64,000 nucleotides of DNA from Harmothoe impar (taxonomy: Eukaryota > Annelida > Polychaeta > Phyllodocida > Polynoidae): assembly GCA_947462335.1 (NCBI GenBank), contig OX381708.1, positions 1,116,001 through 1,180,000 of the forward strand, read 5' to 3'. The translations under genes and the position numbers were made by a program. This document shows, one piece after another, positions 29,650-41,300 of this stretch. The notes below the pieces were generated by a model that saw only the letters and a program-made list of their open reading frames with translations, ran no database searches and was not told the origin of the DNA. Numbering within the stretch: the stretch's first letter is position 1; each line of letters begins with the position of its first letter.

Positions 29650-30972
29650 GATATGTCAGTGTATGCATGCATGCAGCCCTGGTGAGGAACTCTGAGTGCT
29701 GCATTCATGGCTTATGACGACAACGGGCACTGCACATTAAAGCGCTATGCGACTATTAAAGGGTTAGATCCAGTCTTGCTCCAGTCATCCCGAATGCTAT
29801 ACCCAGAGTTGGTGGTCTGGTCCAGACTGCTGTACACAGATTGTGGACGGGATGGCGGGTTGCTGCCAGACTATCCCTCTGGTACGATATGCGGCTGGCG
29901 CGGCCGAGACTGTCTTATATGATGCTGAGTCGAATTATGTATTAGATACCCTACGAGTAACTGAGAGTATGTCAAAATAATCACGGCAAACTGACTGGCG
30001 ACTTCATAGGATCATAGGGCGGTTATTATTACATAACTCAGTAACCTTTGGTTATGTGTTAGATAGAGTACACTTGGACACGGTTATTCCATATACCCAC
30101 TGCCCCACAGGGTCAAGACGAGGTGATTTAAATAATAAGACCCAGACGGGTAAAATAGCCAAAGTCAACAATGACCTGTTTTTTAGCCAATATGGACAAA
30201 GAGACACGGGGTGCTGTACACAGCTTGTGGACGGGCTGGCGGGTCGCTGCCAGACTATCTCCCTGGTCCGATATGCAGCCGGCGTGGCCGAGACTGTCTT
30301 ATATGATGCTGAGTCTAATTATGTATTAGACTCCCTACGAGTAACTGAGAGTGTGTCAAAATAATCACGGCAAACTGACTGGCGACCTCATAGGTCAGTT
30401 ATTATTACATAACTCAGCAACCTTCGGTTATGTGTTGTGTTAGATAGAGTACACTTGGACACGGTTATTCCATATACCCGCTGCCCCACAGGGTCAAGAC
30501 GAGGTGATTAAATAATAAGACCCAGACGGGTAAAATAGCCAAGTCAACAATGCCCTGTTTTTTAGCCAATATGGACAAAGAGAAACGGGGTGCTGTACAC
30601 AGCTTGTGGACGGGGTGGCGGGTCGCTGCCAGACTATCCCCCTGGTCCGATATGCAGCCGGCGTGGCCGAGACTGTCTTATATGATGCTGAGTCTAATTA
30701 TGTATTAGATGTCCTACGGGTAACTGAGAGTGTGTCAAAATAATCACGGCAAACTGACTGGCGGCCTCATAGGTCAGGTATTATTACATAACTCAGTAAC
30801 CTTCGGTTATGTGTCAGATAGAGTACACCTGGACACGGTTATTCCATATACCCACTGCCCCACAGGGTCAAGACGAGGTGATTAAGTAATAAGATCCCCA
30901 GACGGGGGGTAAAATAGCCAAGGCAACAATGTCCTGTTTTTAGCCAATATGGACAAAGAGACACAGGGGGTG
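29650..30972. repeat. three 381-bp tandem units inside the element
   Basis: Repeats start near 29830, 30212 and 30591 with TGCTGTACACAG, then TTGTGGACGGG, GCCGAGACTGTCTTATATGA, CGGTTATGTGTTAGATAGAG, the CCATATACCCACTGCCCCAC block and TAGCCAATATGGACAAAGAG. A palindromic ATGCA repeat precedes them. Units carry no shared long frame; one 102-residue frame is not conserved in the others. Confidence 0.88.
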
Positions 30973-31453
30973 CTGGGAGTTGGCGACAAGGGGCAAGACG
31001 GGCAAGACTACTTCTCAAAATAGACAATGCCAATGGCCAAGACCTAGTTCTTAAATTCGACAAGGCCCATTGGTATCTCTTATATTCGACAAGTGACACA
31101 TGTGCCCCGTCTGTGGTCCTAATATAGATTTTCTAAAAAAAAGTAAATTTTCTGCACCGTGTGACAACGACCGATCAGCTACATAGCAGAGATTTCCCCA
31201 ACCTATTTTGGTTATTTTTCTATTCAGTTTTTGATCAGCGCACTATATTATCGTGGTTTTTTTGTTTTTTTTTAAATTTTTTAATCATAAATAATATGTA
31301 GACTTGGAAAAAAAAAGAAAAAAAAGAGAGCTGACACGCCAACTCCTACTCACATGTCGCTGTTTTGTCACTAAACCCAAAGACCCACCCACCCCGTAGG
31401 AAGGGGAGACGCTTGTGAACGTTCCCTTAGGCCTCTATTCTTTATTTATTGTG

Positions 31454-31660
31454 TGGCCCCTAAAGAGGGGCCAACCAACTGACACTGTCAGTTAGTTAGA
31501 TGCTGCACAACATGGGCGTAATTAATTACGCCTAGTGTTAAGCAGCATGGATCACTGTGGTTTGACAGACTGACCTCAAAGGGCCCCCGTTGGATGGGGG
31601 CCCTTGTGGCACAACGAGTCAAAACGAGTTGATCCGTTTTTCAGATTGCCGACTCGGCGA
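31454..31660. other. cluster of five perfect or near-perfect hairpins in the element
   Basis: TGGCCCCT/AGGGGCCA (31454-31473), AACTGACA/TGTCAGTT (31477-31493), an imperfect 24-base arm pair centred on AATT (31500-31548), AAGGGCCCCC/GGGGGCCCTT with a 7-base loop (31579-31605) and GCCGA/TCGGC near 31649. Nothing else in the window has this density of short palindromes. Role unknown; candidates are a replication or recombination site or structured RNA. Confidence 0.6.
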
Positions 31661-32389
31661 GAGTTTCTGACTATGTATCTTTTATAAAGCCTTAGATATG
31701 GTGTGGTATTTTTCATCTCGCTATAGTTTAGTTGGTATTCAAAGAAACTGCCTCATTTCTATCAGAAATACACAATATTGAATTGTTTTTTATATTTTAA
31801 TATATTCAGAAGCGCACTTTGTTGCCTATATAGCTCATTATGCGTTGAAATGTTCGCGAGCATCGTAGGAATGTACAAAACCCCTATTGTGGCGCCATCT
31901 GACGAAAGAGCGGGGAACTATACGTGACCTGAACCCCGCCCTCAGCGCGTTCGTTATTCGCATCTTTGACAGCGACTAAGAGACGCTCAAACTGTCTCTT
32001 ATTTAGTTTGAACTTATCACAAATTTGTCTTTGATAGGTCGTAGATTGACTTCTGACTTTTTTTTCTTTTTTAGTTAGAATAAAAAACAAGTGACGCCGA
32101 CACAGACCTGCGCATTAACGCGCTCCACCGTCTTCAGAGGGTTGAGTCTATAGTACAGTAGATTCTACTGTGTACTTACACTAACAGTGCTACATATACA
32201 TACCTGAGTCATAAGTGGGGGGTTTTTGTTGTTTTTTTTAGGGGGAAAAAAAGTGATCTACTCACCCAAACCGCTATTAGTAGGTAACCTGTATGAACCA
32301 TACCGCAAACATCTGCCTCGTGACTGATAGTGTACCGGTGGTGAAGTGCTGTTGCAAGAACAATTGAGGCTCTTTATATAGCTGAGAGA

Positions 32390-33000
32390 GCGAATGGTCT
32401 AATCTTGTTTTCACCTTGAGCCCCACCCTATTCCAGAGAGGGTATCAAAAATCACATGTACACGTATATGGGCTTATAGCTGGTGAATAGATAAGGCGGG
32501 GCAACTGTGTATACTAAGACTACAGGGGGCGTTTTAACGACAGGTGTGACGCGCCAGCCCGTGGAGGGAGCTTTTGTTTTCACCTAGAGAGGGGATCGAG
32601 AGTGTATACAAAGCCTACAGGGGGTGATTAACGACAGGTGTGACGCGCCAGCCGGTGGCCGGATCACCGCATCTTCTAAGCTTTGTTTTCACCTAGAGAG
32701 GGGATCGAGAGTGTATACAAAAAAAAACCTACAGGGGGTGTTTAACGCGGCCGGCTGCCTACATGCTATGGTCTAAGCCTGTTTTCAGCTAAAGAGGGAC
32801 CTAAATCACCTAAGCCTTTTCCACCCTTAAACCGATCTGATAATTACCATAAAGAGGAGTAATGCGCGTTACATGTATATGGGCTTATAGCTGGGTAAGA
32901 GATTAAGATGCTAGTCAACTGTGTATGCAAAAAAAACAAAAAAAAAAAACTACAGGGGGTGTCTAAAGTCGATTGTCATGCGCCAGCGGGCGGACGGAAG
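32390..33000. repeat. four degenerate repeats upstream of the alanine-rich frame
   Basis: Units of 110-190 bases share TTGTTTTCACCTAGAGAGG, GAGAGTGTATACAAA, CTACAGGGGGTG and ACGACAGGTGTGACGCGCCA. The middle two are nearly identical. A TATATA-like word (TTTATATAG) lies just before, near 32375. They sit 300-900 bases before the start at 33313. Confidence 0.75.
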
Positions 33001-33312
33001 TCTGCCACTCTAGCTGTGACTACAAGCGCGTGCGTGTGGTAGACAGCTTAAATCAAACACAAGTTTAGCTCCTTATAGCTTCCTACTGACTGCGGATTCG
33101 AGTGCTTGAAAGATGGTCTTTTGTTTTTTTCATCTATTTCCTCGGGGGGTCGAACAGGATTAAAGATGTAACGAACCCGCACCTACACAGGTAGACAGCT
33201 GGTCGCCTTCCTAGTGAGAGTTTTCCTCTTGAGTTAAGAAGCTTATCTCGGAGCCTAGTACATAAGCGAGAGTGAAACATGGGTCCCACACACTTCTTCT
33301 ACCACCTTCAGC

Positions 33313-34419
33313 ATGGCGTCATCAGGAATCACTCTACGTTCTACCGAATGTGAGCAATCCCAACACTACTACAGAGCCGCGACAACACCACACGAGGAGA
33401 CGTCCATGTTTACTGATGAGTTAACAAGTAGCAAGGTGGAGGTTGGTTTTTATCAAGATTCGTACGGGTGGCTGGAAAGTGTGATGGCTACTTCTGCAGC
33501 TATTGCTGCTGCTCGTGCAAAACGTGAAGCTCGTATCGCTGTTCGTGCTACACATGCTGCATACGAAGTTGCCGATGCTGCTAACAACGCTGCTGTTACT
33601 CTCGCCGCTGCTGCTCGTGCTGCTAATGTTCTTGCTACTGTTTCCGCTCTTGCTACCGATGCTGCTGCTACTGATGCTGCAACGTCTGCTAAAAGTGTCG
33701 CTGTTGCGGCTGCTGCTAGGGCTAATGCTATTAATGCTTGTACAGCTGCTAAAAAAATAGCCTGTTTTGCTTATGCTAGTCGCAGTGTCGCTGTTACGGC
33801 TATGGCTGATGCACATGATGCTAAGTTACGGGCTGTTGCTTTTGCTGAAGATGCTGTTGATGCTGAAGATGTTGCTGCTGCTGCTGCTACTGCTGCTGAA
33901 GATGCTACTGCTGCTGCCGCTGCTGCTGCTGAAGATGCTGCTGCTGCTGCGGCTGCTGCTCTAGACACCTATGACGCTGCTGCTACTGCGGCTGCTGCTC
34001 TAGACACCTATGACGCTGCTGCTGCTGAAGATGCTGCTGCCGCTGCTGCTACTGCTGCTGCTGAAGATGCTGCTGCCGCTGCTCTAGACACCTATGACGC
34101 AGCTGCTGCTGCTTTTGCTGAAGATGCTGTTGATGCTGCTACTGCTGCTGAAGATGCTACTGCTGCTACTGCTGCTGCCGCTGCTGCTACTGCTGCTGCT
34201 GAAGATGCTGCTGCCGCTGCTCTAGACACCTATGACGCTGCTGCTACTGCGGCTGCTGCTCTAGACACCTATGACGCTGCTGCTGCTGCTGAAGATGCTG
34301 CTGCTGCTGCACTAGTCATCTATGACGTGGCTGCTGCTCTAGACACCTATGACGCGGCTGCTGCTGCTGCTGCTGCTGAAGATGCTGCTGCTGCTGCTGC
34401 TCTAGACACCTATGACTAA
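33313..34419 (+). CDS. hypothetical 368-residue alanine-rich protein (element-borne)
   Basis: ATG in a good context (AGCATGG); single open frame to TAA. The first 60 residues are ordinary in composition and contain FYQDSYGWLESVM. The rest is alanine-dominated: residues 60-180 mix Ala with Arg, Lys, Val and Thr and predict a long helix; residues 180-368 iterate EDAAAAA and ALDTYDAAA blocks, eight to ten copies. Alanine codons are nearly all GCT, so GCT-triplet slippage explains the expansion and also open frames on the other strand. Yet the N-terminal part is not triplet repeat, and no frameshift has accumulated in 1.1 kb. No signal peptide or transmembrane segment is evident. Family not recognised. 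It lies just inside the right terminal repeat; whether it is translated is unknown. Confidence 0.5.
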   Translation: MASSGITLRSTECEQSQHYYRAATTPHEETSMFTDELTSSKVEVGFYQDSYGWLESVMATSAAIAAARAKREARIAVRATHAAYEVADAANNAAVTLAAAARAANVLATVSALATDAAATDAATSAKSVAVAAAARANAINACTAAKKIACFAYASRSVAVTAMADAHDAKLRAVAFAEDAVDAEDVAAAAATAAEDATAAAAAAAEDAAAAAAAALDTYDAAATAAAALDTYDAAAAEDAAAAAATAAAEDAAAAALDTYDAAAAAFAEDAVDAATAAEDATAATAAAAAATAAAEDAAAAALDTYDAAATAAAALDTYDAAAAAEDAAAAALVIYDVAAALDTYDAAAAAAAAEDAAAAAALDTYD

Positions 34420-34589
34420 AACTTAGTAGGTGTTATTTACAAACACTACTGCTACCTATGACTAAACTTAGTAGGTGTTATTTACAAACAAGAGAGCCGC
34501 GTGGTGTTGTTTACAAACAAAGAGAGCCACGTGGTGTTGTTTACAAACAAAGATAGCCACGTGATGTTGTTGTGGCCTATCATGCCAAT

Positions 34590-34962
34590 GAAGGGGTCAC
34601 GTGATCAAGGGGGCGCGGCCTATTATGCAAATGAGGGGTCACGTGACCAAATGGCGACCTCTGATTGGCTGGTGATCAAGAGGGTGTGGCTTATTATGCA
34701 AATGAGAGGGTCACGTGATCAAGAGGGCGTGGCCTATTATGCAAATGAGGGGTCACGTGACCAAATGGCGGCCCCTGATTGGCTGGTGATCAAGGGGGCG
34801 CGGCCTATTACGTAATTATGCAAATGAGGGGGCGTGGCCTATTACGTAATTATGAAAATGAGGGGGTCACGTGACCAAATGGAGGCCTCTGATTGGCTGC
34901 AGGTCGATTGAGTAATAAACAGTAGTTAACTATAGTCCCGTTCCGATACATACTATACTACT
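34590..34962. repeat. right terminal inverted repeat
   Basis: Inverse of 25069-25430, with a few substitutions (one octamer changed to ATTTTCAT, CACGCCCC to CGCGCCCC) and then drift beyond about 260 bases. Four or five CCAAT/CACGTG/octamer modules are present. Just inside, at 34420-34560, the phrase CGTGGTGTTGTTTACAAACA is repeated three times. Confidence 0.85.
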
Positions 34963-35703
34963 AGGGTTCATTATTTATGGCAGGGGGGGTGAGCATTTGA
35001 GGGGGGGGGCAAATTTTTTTAGGGGTATTCGAAGGGGGGGGCTTTTTTTTTTACCCTATTCTTAGGGGGGGGCCTTTTTTTTTAGGGGTATTCCTAAAAA
35101 TGTCGCGAATTTAGTACTTTGAAATGTCGCGAATTTTGGTAACAGCCTGTGTTATATTTTACCAAATTATGTCAATATTTTCAAAATTTTCTAAAATTTT
35201 CCTCAAACTCCCAGCAAATTTCTCACTGCATCACTTTTGACACTCAGAATAGCCAACCGTTTTGTCAGTCTTCAAAAAAGTGCCGGCCTCATGTAAGCAC
35301 TGAGGGTATGGGAGCTTCCAATTTATAAGCACTGGGGCCCTTAAACTCAACGGTATGTGAGTCAAGTGTCTGAGGTTTGACTATTATCGCTCACCAGCGG
35401 GTATCATGAGACGTTTACACTAAAACACCTTATAAATGGATGTATTTGTTGCAAGGTAGTAAATTGTAGGTAAAAAAGTACCCATGATTAAATGCATACA
35501 ATTAGTAGACACCACTATCGTTTTTGTAATAAAGTTGAAAACGATCCAGGGTGAGGGGGGGGGGGGCGCTTTTTTTTTAACCTATTCCGAGGGGGGGGCC
35601 TTTTTTTTTCAACCTATTCCGAGGGGGGGGGCCCAATTATTTTTGACGTATTCGATTTGCCAAACGCTCACCCCCCCCCTGCCATAAATAATGAACCCTC
35701 CCT

Positions 35704-38570
35704 TAAAGCCTCCCGATCCTCTCACGTCAGAGACCCCTTAGTCTTAAGAGACCCATTCTAGCTAGTACCTGCAAACATGCCAGAATTAGCAGAAACTATC
35801 TACATGTATCATTTAATACCGGTATTCATTTATTGATCTTCATAAAAATGCAACTGTGATATACTTCCACGTGTTGACAATAAAGATAGGCCTAAATGTA
35901 ATTTTAAAAAAAGGGTAGGCTAGTTTTTGAGCAAAATTACTATAGGCCTAGCCAGCCACACACCCGTGTCAAAATACAATTTAGTAGCCTGGGATAGGCC
36001 CCAGGTGGGGGGTTGTGTCACTTGTCAATTTTCAGAAATGCTAAATGTCGCTTGTTGGTTTTTGAGAAAATGTCCCTAGTCACCAGCCCCCTTGTCACTT
36101 GTTGATTTTAGGAAATATCTCATCACCAGAGAAAGGGGCCAAGTCAGCATCAGTACTCTAGGTTACCCAACACGTGTATGGTATCACACAGTCCAACCTG
36201 GGTGTTACAGTCTGGAGGGTAGCAGGAGCATAATTTATTTCAAGTGACTGAATAATGCATTGACTTAAAACAACCCCCTCCTTTATACGGCCACCTTGCC
36301 ATTATGGCCATTTCTGAAAAGTACCAACAGTTTTTCTCTTTATTATAATGTTAACATCTCCCTTTAATGCGGCCACCCCTCTAATAGAGATTCTAATGTG
36401 GCCACTATGGTCGCTCATTTTTCAGTCCCAAAAAAGAAATAACCCCTCTTGTGCGGCCATTTGTCAGTCAAGTCAGTAAGAGTTTGGATTGTATTACTGT
36501 TTACATGTGTATTTACGTGACCTATGTAGGGATAGTGTACAATGTATAGATCTAGGGTTATCCGGCTCGGGGGGAGGGGGGGGGGGTCTCTCACCCCACG
36601 TTCCTCCTGACACCTTCCCCTCATACTTACACAAGTAATTGATTTTGACTTACATTTAAATGTATTGTAAAGCTAATTCTGCTACCTATTCTAAATAAAT
36701 ATATATTTAATCACTGCCCGGGTAGACCTAAAAAAAAAATCTTACCTACCTGGGATGGTCGACCGGAAACATAATCTTTTTTATTGATGGCCTAGTTCAA
36801 GGCAAAATGCGGTGAGTGTACATAATGAATGGTAGCTGGTATCATCCCCGAATAATATGGAAAGCCATTTCATCTTTTTTTCATGAAAGGAAACCCCAAT
36901 GTCAGTCTGCATTATGTCAGAAAACCTGTCCAGAAACCTCTCTATGAACGATTTATTATGCTTTGATTTGTTCGAGGGAGAATTCATTTTTTGTCAAAAT
37001 CTGCTATTTCGCTGTCCCTTATTCCTATGATAGAATAGATTTTCCTAATAAATATTTTTGAAACCCAATTTAACTCATGTATAAGGCGTATGATATGGGC
37101 CCAATCATCTTATAATATAGGCCTATTGAAGATTGTGAAAATTCATGCATGTATTCTTTATAATCTAAACAGATGAATTGATTATTAAGCTCCAAATTTT
37201 AAAAAAACGATGGCCTTATCTATTACCTATGGTGGTAGGGTGCCGATGATATAGGGCCTGTACCGATAATACAAGCCTTAAATAGATCATAAATATTAAT
37301 GACAGCTCACTTTAAAAACATAGCCTTGGGTCGATTTTTAGAAATGACCATATTACCTTGTTGATTTTAAGAAAAGGCTATATCCTATGTCACTATCTCT
37401 TATATTCCTCATGTCCTATGACACTAAGCCAAAAGAGGCCCATGTCACCGTGTTGAATTTAGTGGTCCACACCCATAATATTGCACACATGAAAAATAGG
37501 GTAAATATGGGCAATATCGCGCACCTAGTGACGATACCACTCTTGTCATTAAGTTTGGTTTATTTAAATAATTAAAAAATTGAGGAAAAAAAAAATTCTA
37601 TGAAAAGTGAGCGATATAACAGCATGCATGCACAGTATTAGCTCCATGAGTATTACTATAGGATATGCTGTTTTAGTAAGAGATAAAAATGTCGATTATT
37701 AAGGGCCTTTGTTCATCTATGGTTCATGACTTACATGTTTACCCCGGGTAAATGGAATGCTTTAAAATTGTCCTAAATATAATGTGGTGTGATTCTGAGA
37801 AAAATATTGAAAAAAACATTGAAAAATGTGCCTTTAAATGCGCACTGAACCCAGGACCTAACCCTGCCGAGTTTTGTACGCAAATGACGTCGTGGGTTCA
37901 GTGCGCCTTTAAGGGAGGATGCGCGATATTACCACATGCACGGAATCACCCACATTTACCCTATTTAGGCCTTATTTCTTTTTTTTTAAACAAAAACATT
38001 TTCCAGTATTTTGACATGTTATAGGCCCATCTGTTATCATGGACGTCAATACACGTTATTTAGATCCATGCTGTCATGTTTTCAAAAATACAGATCATTC
38101 CATGACAATGTTGTTGTTATTTCGTTTGTTTTTACCCTGAGGAGATACATAACCTTATAGATTGTAATTTGTGGGGCTGTCCAAGTTTAATAGTTGGTCA
38201 GTTCCACCATGATGGTCCCACTACCCGGTATTAATCTAAATAAAGGGGTGTTATCACAATGTTTTTGAATATGTTTTGTGATATAAGGCATTTAAAAAAG
38301 CTCTTTTGTTAAAATTACTTATAAAAATCTAGACTGTCGAGAAGTCCCAGGCGACAAGGGAGCGATTTTTGTTTGTCTCGATAAACTAATAAAAATCGTT
38401 CTTAAAGAGTGGTGAGGAAGAGTTGGGTAATATCATCACCCACATTTACCCCCGCATTCACACTACACATCTGATTGACGATTTTACCTTAAACTGACCA
38501 TATTATGGTATTATCATGGCCCTCTACTCTACTCTTTTAGGAAATCGGAAACATATTGAAAAATGTGCCT
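35704..38570. other. transposon-rich intergenic DNA
   Basis: No coding sequence recognised. GTGTCGATTTTTA-type clusters are at 36005-36150 and 37315-37465. GCGGCCA-containing repeats are at 36290-36470. A nested pair of inverted repeats at 37490-37975 has arms AAATAGGGTAAATRTGGG and, inside it, CCTTTAA...GCGCACTGAACCC at 37826-37916. Confidence 0.55.
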
Positions 38571-38576
38571 TTTATA

Positions 38577-38763
38577 TGGTGACTGCAGAGGGGTTTTCGG
38601 CGACCTGGCGACCTGGGCCGTTTTCGGCCGTTTTCCAGGCGACTTTTCGACCTGGGGCAATATTTAAGCGACCTGGCGACTTTTGCACAAAATTGATTAT
38701 AGGATAAAGGGTCTAAAAAAACGACCTTGCGACCTGAGGGGGGGGGACCCCTCTGCACCGCCT
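38577..38763. repeat. short MITE with GGTG-TGCAGAGGGG ends
   Basis: Starts GGTGACTGCAGAGGGGTTTT and ends CCCCTCTGCACCGCC (inverse). Internal GGCGACCTGGCGACC words relate it to 26468-26653. Confidence 0.65.
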
Positions 38764-38772
38764 ATATGGGTA

Positions 38773-39971
38773 GGGGAGACCGGGGCAAAACGGACCCGAC
38801 CCCTATCTAAGTTCTCAGCTATCTATTCCAAATTTTTGTCAAATTGGCTCATATAATAAATAGAAATAATGTGTTTCAAAAAAAAAATTAGATTCTACCT
38901 ATGGTCTTCCGGATTCCATAAAGAAACAACTGAAAATAGAGATCTTGATCTAATTTTGAAAAAATCAGTTTATAAGCTTCTGGGAATTAAAAAAGAGGTA
39001 AATGATAATGTTTTATGGCTAAAACAATAATATTTTATAGCTAAAATATTGTGTAACATATTTGCAAATTCATTGGAAAAAAATATTACCCTACAGTTAT
39101 TTATTTTGGCAAGATAATTTTTTCATATATTTTTCATGAAGCTGGGGCAAAACGGACCCCCACCCCCCTCACAATCATAATTCCTATGGTGAAACCCCAT
39201 AGCAATGATCAAAGCATGAAAATTAACCATGCTTGGCCTCAAAAATGATAATCATGATGAGACATGATTATAAGAATATAAAATTATTTCTTATAAGCCA
39301 ATTTTTATTTTTGGGGGGTATTTAGGGGGTTTTGAGGAATTTTTCCTGAATTCAGGGGATTTTTCATTGAAATGCATGATATTCAACGGTCATAAAAAAA
39401 TTAAAACCAAAATAAGATAGATAATGGTCATGCATGACAAAACATAAATACCTAAAGAGCTGAGTAATAACATAGCTAAAAGATTGGAGCAAGAAAATTA
39501 TGAAAAAAGATAATAATTCAAAATTAAGAAATTTCCAGGGTCCCTTTTGCCCCGCCCCAAAAACCCTTTTGCCCCGGGACTTTTGGCCCATGACCTACGT
39601 AGGTCAGAATAGGGCCTATGTTATGCTATGCCACTATGCTATTAATGGAACTAGCACAATATTAATTAGGGCCTATTTTCATGGATGACATACTTCTATG
39701 CTTTGTTATGAAAAAAACTAATGTTTCAATTCAGGCTTTTACCTCTGAGTTATTTGCTTATTTGCCATCTTCCCTTAAAGGGGGACTAGCACCGCTAAGA
39801 CTACCCGTCTTAGCAAGTCACGTGACCACCGATTGACCAATCAGGGCGCCGCTAATGGGCCGCTTGTTCCCGAGCGTTTTGCTGCGCTTCTATAGGGCAG
39901 GTACCCGTCTTTGCTAGCGCCCGTGCGAGCCGCCCTTTAAGTTAAGGGGTCCGTTTTGCCCCGGTCTCCCC
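38773..39971. mobile_element. 1.2-kb inverted-repeat transposon remnant
   Basis: Ends GGGGAGACCGGGGCAAAACG and the inverse, flanked by TA on both sides (38771-38772, 39972-39973). An additional GGGGCAAAACGGACCC word lies at 39143. The interior is AT-rich without a transposase frame. TA flanks would fit Tc1/mariner-type insertion but could be part of the termini. Confidence 0.7.
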
Positions 39972-40178
39972 TAGCCCTTTTATGGTGGTGCGGCGCGATA
40001 TTGCCAATGGAAATATTAAAGGGGGACTAGCACCGCTAAGACTACCCGCCTTAGCAAGTCACGTGACCACCGATTGACGAATCAGGGCGCCGCTAATGGG
40101 CCGCTTGTTCCCGAGCGTTTTGCTGCGCTTCTATGGGGCAGGTACCGGTCTTTGCTAGCGACCGTGCTAGCCGCCCTT
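39774..40178. repeat. two copies of a 162-bp TTAAAGGGGGACTAGC element
   Basis: 39774-39938 and 40016-40178 are over 90 percent identical, each with AAAGGGGGACTAGCACCGC, AGTCACGTGACC, GACCAATCAGGGCGCCGC and TTTGCTAGC. The first is nested in the 1.2-kb transposon, the second lies just outside. They share the CACGTG plus CCAAT vocabulary of the big element's terminal repeats. Confidence 0.85.
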
Positions 40179-40499
40179 TTAGATATTATATCAATTATTG
40201 ATCAGATCATGACAAATGACACTGCGTGAAAGAAACATAGTAGCCTAAGGAAAATGAGTTTTTTAGTCCGCTATTTGCCAGCCAGGAGTCTACTGCCGGA
40301 CCTATCGGCTTAGTTTTTTCCCAGTTTTAGTTTCCGTCGCACTTTGTGCGGTAAATGCGGGGATAAACGGGCCGAGCGTCTCTTCCCTATTCACAGCATG
40401 TGGTGATTAAATAAAAAGTACTCTTCCATTATTTAATGATTATAGCCTAATCAAGTGGGTGAACAAAGATTGTCAACGGCATTTTCCTGTCTAAATGGC

Positions 40500-40760
40500 T
40501 TGATTCCTTGGGCCTGATTTTACGACCGCTTTGGCAAAAGTCGGCAAAGTCGTCCCGGAAGTTGGTCCGACATGAGATGCTCCTCTCCGTGTCGGCAAAA
40601 CGCCGCACGGCGCGGCCGCCTCCCTTATAAGGAGTCGTGACGTCACCACGCTCCGGCCGTGACGTCCGCACCCGGGTCCGCACGCACCGACTGTGACGTC
40701 ACTGTACAACGTCCAGATCGTGGCCGGCCTCGTGCCGCCATTACCGTGCCTTTCCCGAGT
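40500..40760. promoter_or_regulatory. GC-rich, CRE-containing promoter-like segment
   Basis: CpG-dense stretch with perfect TGACGTCA at 40638-40645 and 40694-40701 and a half site between. It could drive the plus-strand gene whose last exons lie at 41821-42125, but no first exon could be defined. Confidence 0.4.
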
Positions 40761-40783
40761 GCTCCGGTCACGTTTACGTAATA

Positions 40784-40918
40784 GATAGACAATGGTTATG
40801 AAAAGGTATGTAGAATTAACCACAGCTTGCTGGTGGGGGCCAGACGAGGGCGAAGCCCAAGTCGCCCTACCAGCAAGCTATGGTTAATCTACATACCTTT
40901 TCATAACCATTGTCTATC
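40784..40918. repeat. near-perfect palindromic MITE
   Basis: Arms of about 50 bases (GATAGACAATGGTTATGAAA ... CCAGCAAGC) face each other across a 32-base loop rich in GGGCGAAGCCC. Near-identity of the arms suggests recent activity. Confidence 0.85.
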
Positions 40919-41129
40919 TGTTTTAAACCAGGGTATGCAGTATAACCAAGGTGCGAACTCTATTGTTCTGCCCCACCACCGTGGTTTAAGTCGGGGTTAA
41001 CGCTGGTTTACCTTTAATACGTTACATAATCTCTCGTATTTGATGACTCTGCTATGAGAGAATCAGAACATGATAAATGCCCTTTTAAAATAAAGCTCTC
41101 AAAACATTGGCATTTCAATAGCTAGAATC

Positions 41130-41300
41130 GTTATGGCCCGAGACACGGCGACATGAGGAAAAAATAGAGATCTAGTGACATGGGACATGGAGCCCGGGCA
41201 TGGAGCATTTTAAAATCGATAATAAATCATATGGCAATCGGACATGGGCATTTCCTAAAATCAACATGGGACATGGGACCCCCCCCCCCCCCCCCCCCCG
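41130..41300. repeat. inverted GTGTCGATTTTTA-family cluster and poly-C tract
   Basis: Contains CATTTTAAAATCGATAATA and GGGACATGGGACC words, the family in reverse orientation, followed by about 20 C at 41280-41299. Confidence 0.55.

Noticed and set aside
30056..30364. 102-residue frame in a 381-bp unit
   Set aside because: Not kept open in the other two units, which are otherwise highly similar.
33421..33968. Serine-, leucine- and alanine-rich frames overlapping the alanine-rich gene
   Set aside because: GCT repeats stay open in other frames (CTG Leu, and AGC Ser and GCA Ala on the reverse strand); only the plus-strand frame with the non-repetitive N-terminus is plausible.
40491..40823. 110-residue arginine-rich frame on the minus strand
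   Set aside because: High GC and CpG content removes stop codons; no domain and no splice partner found.
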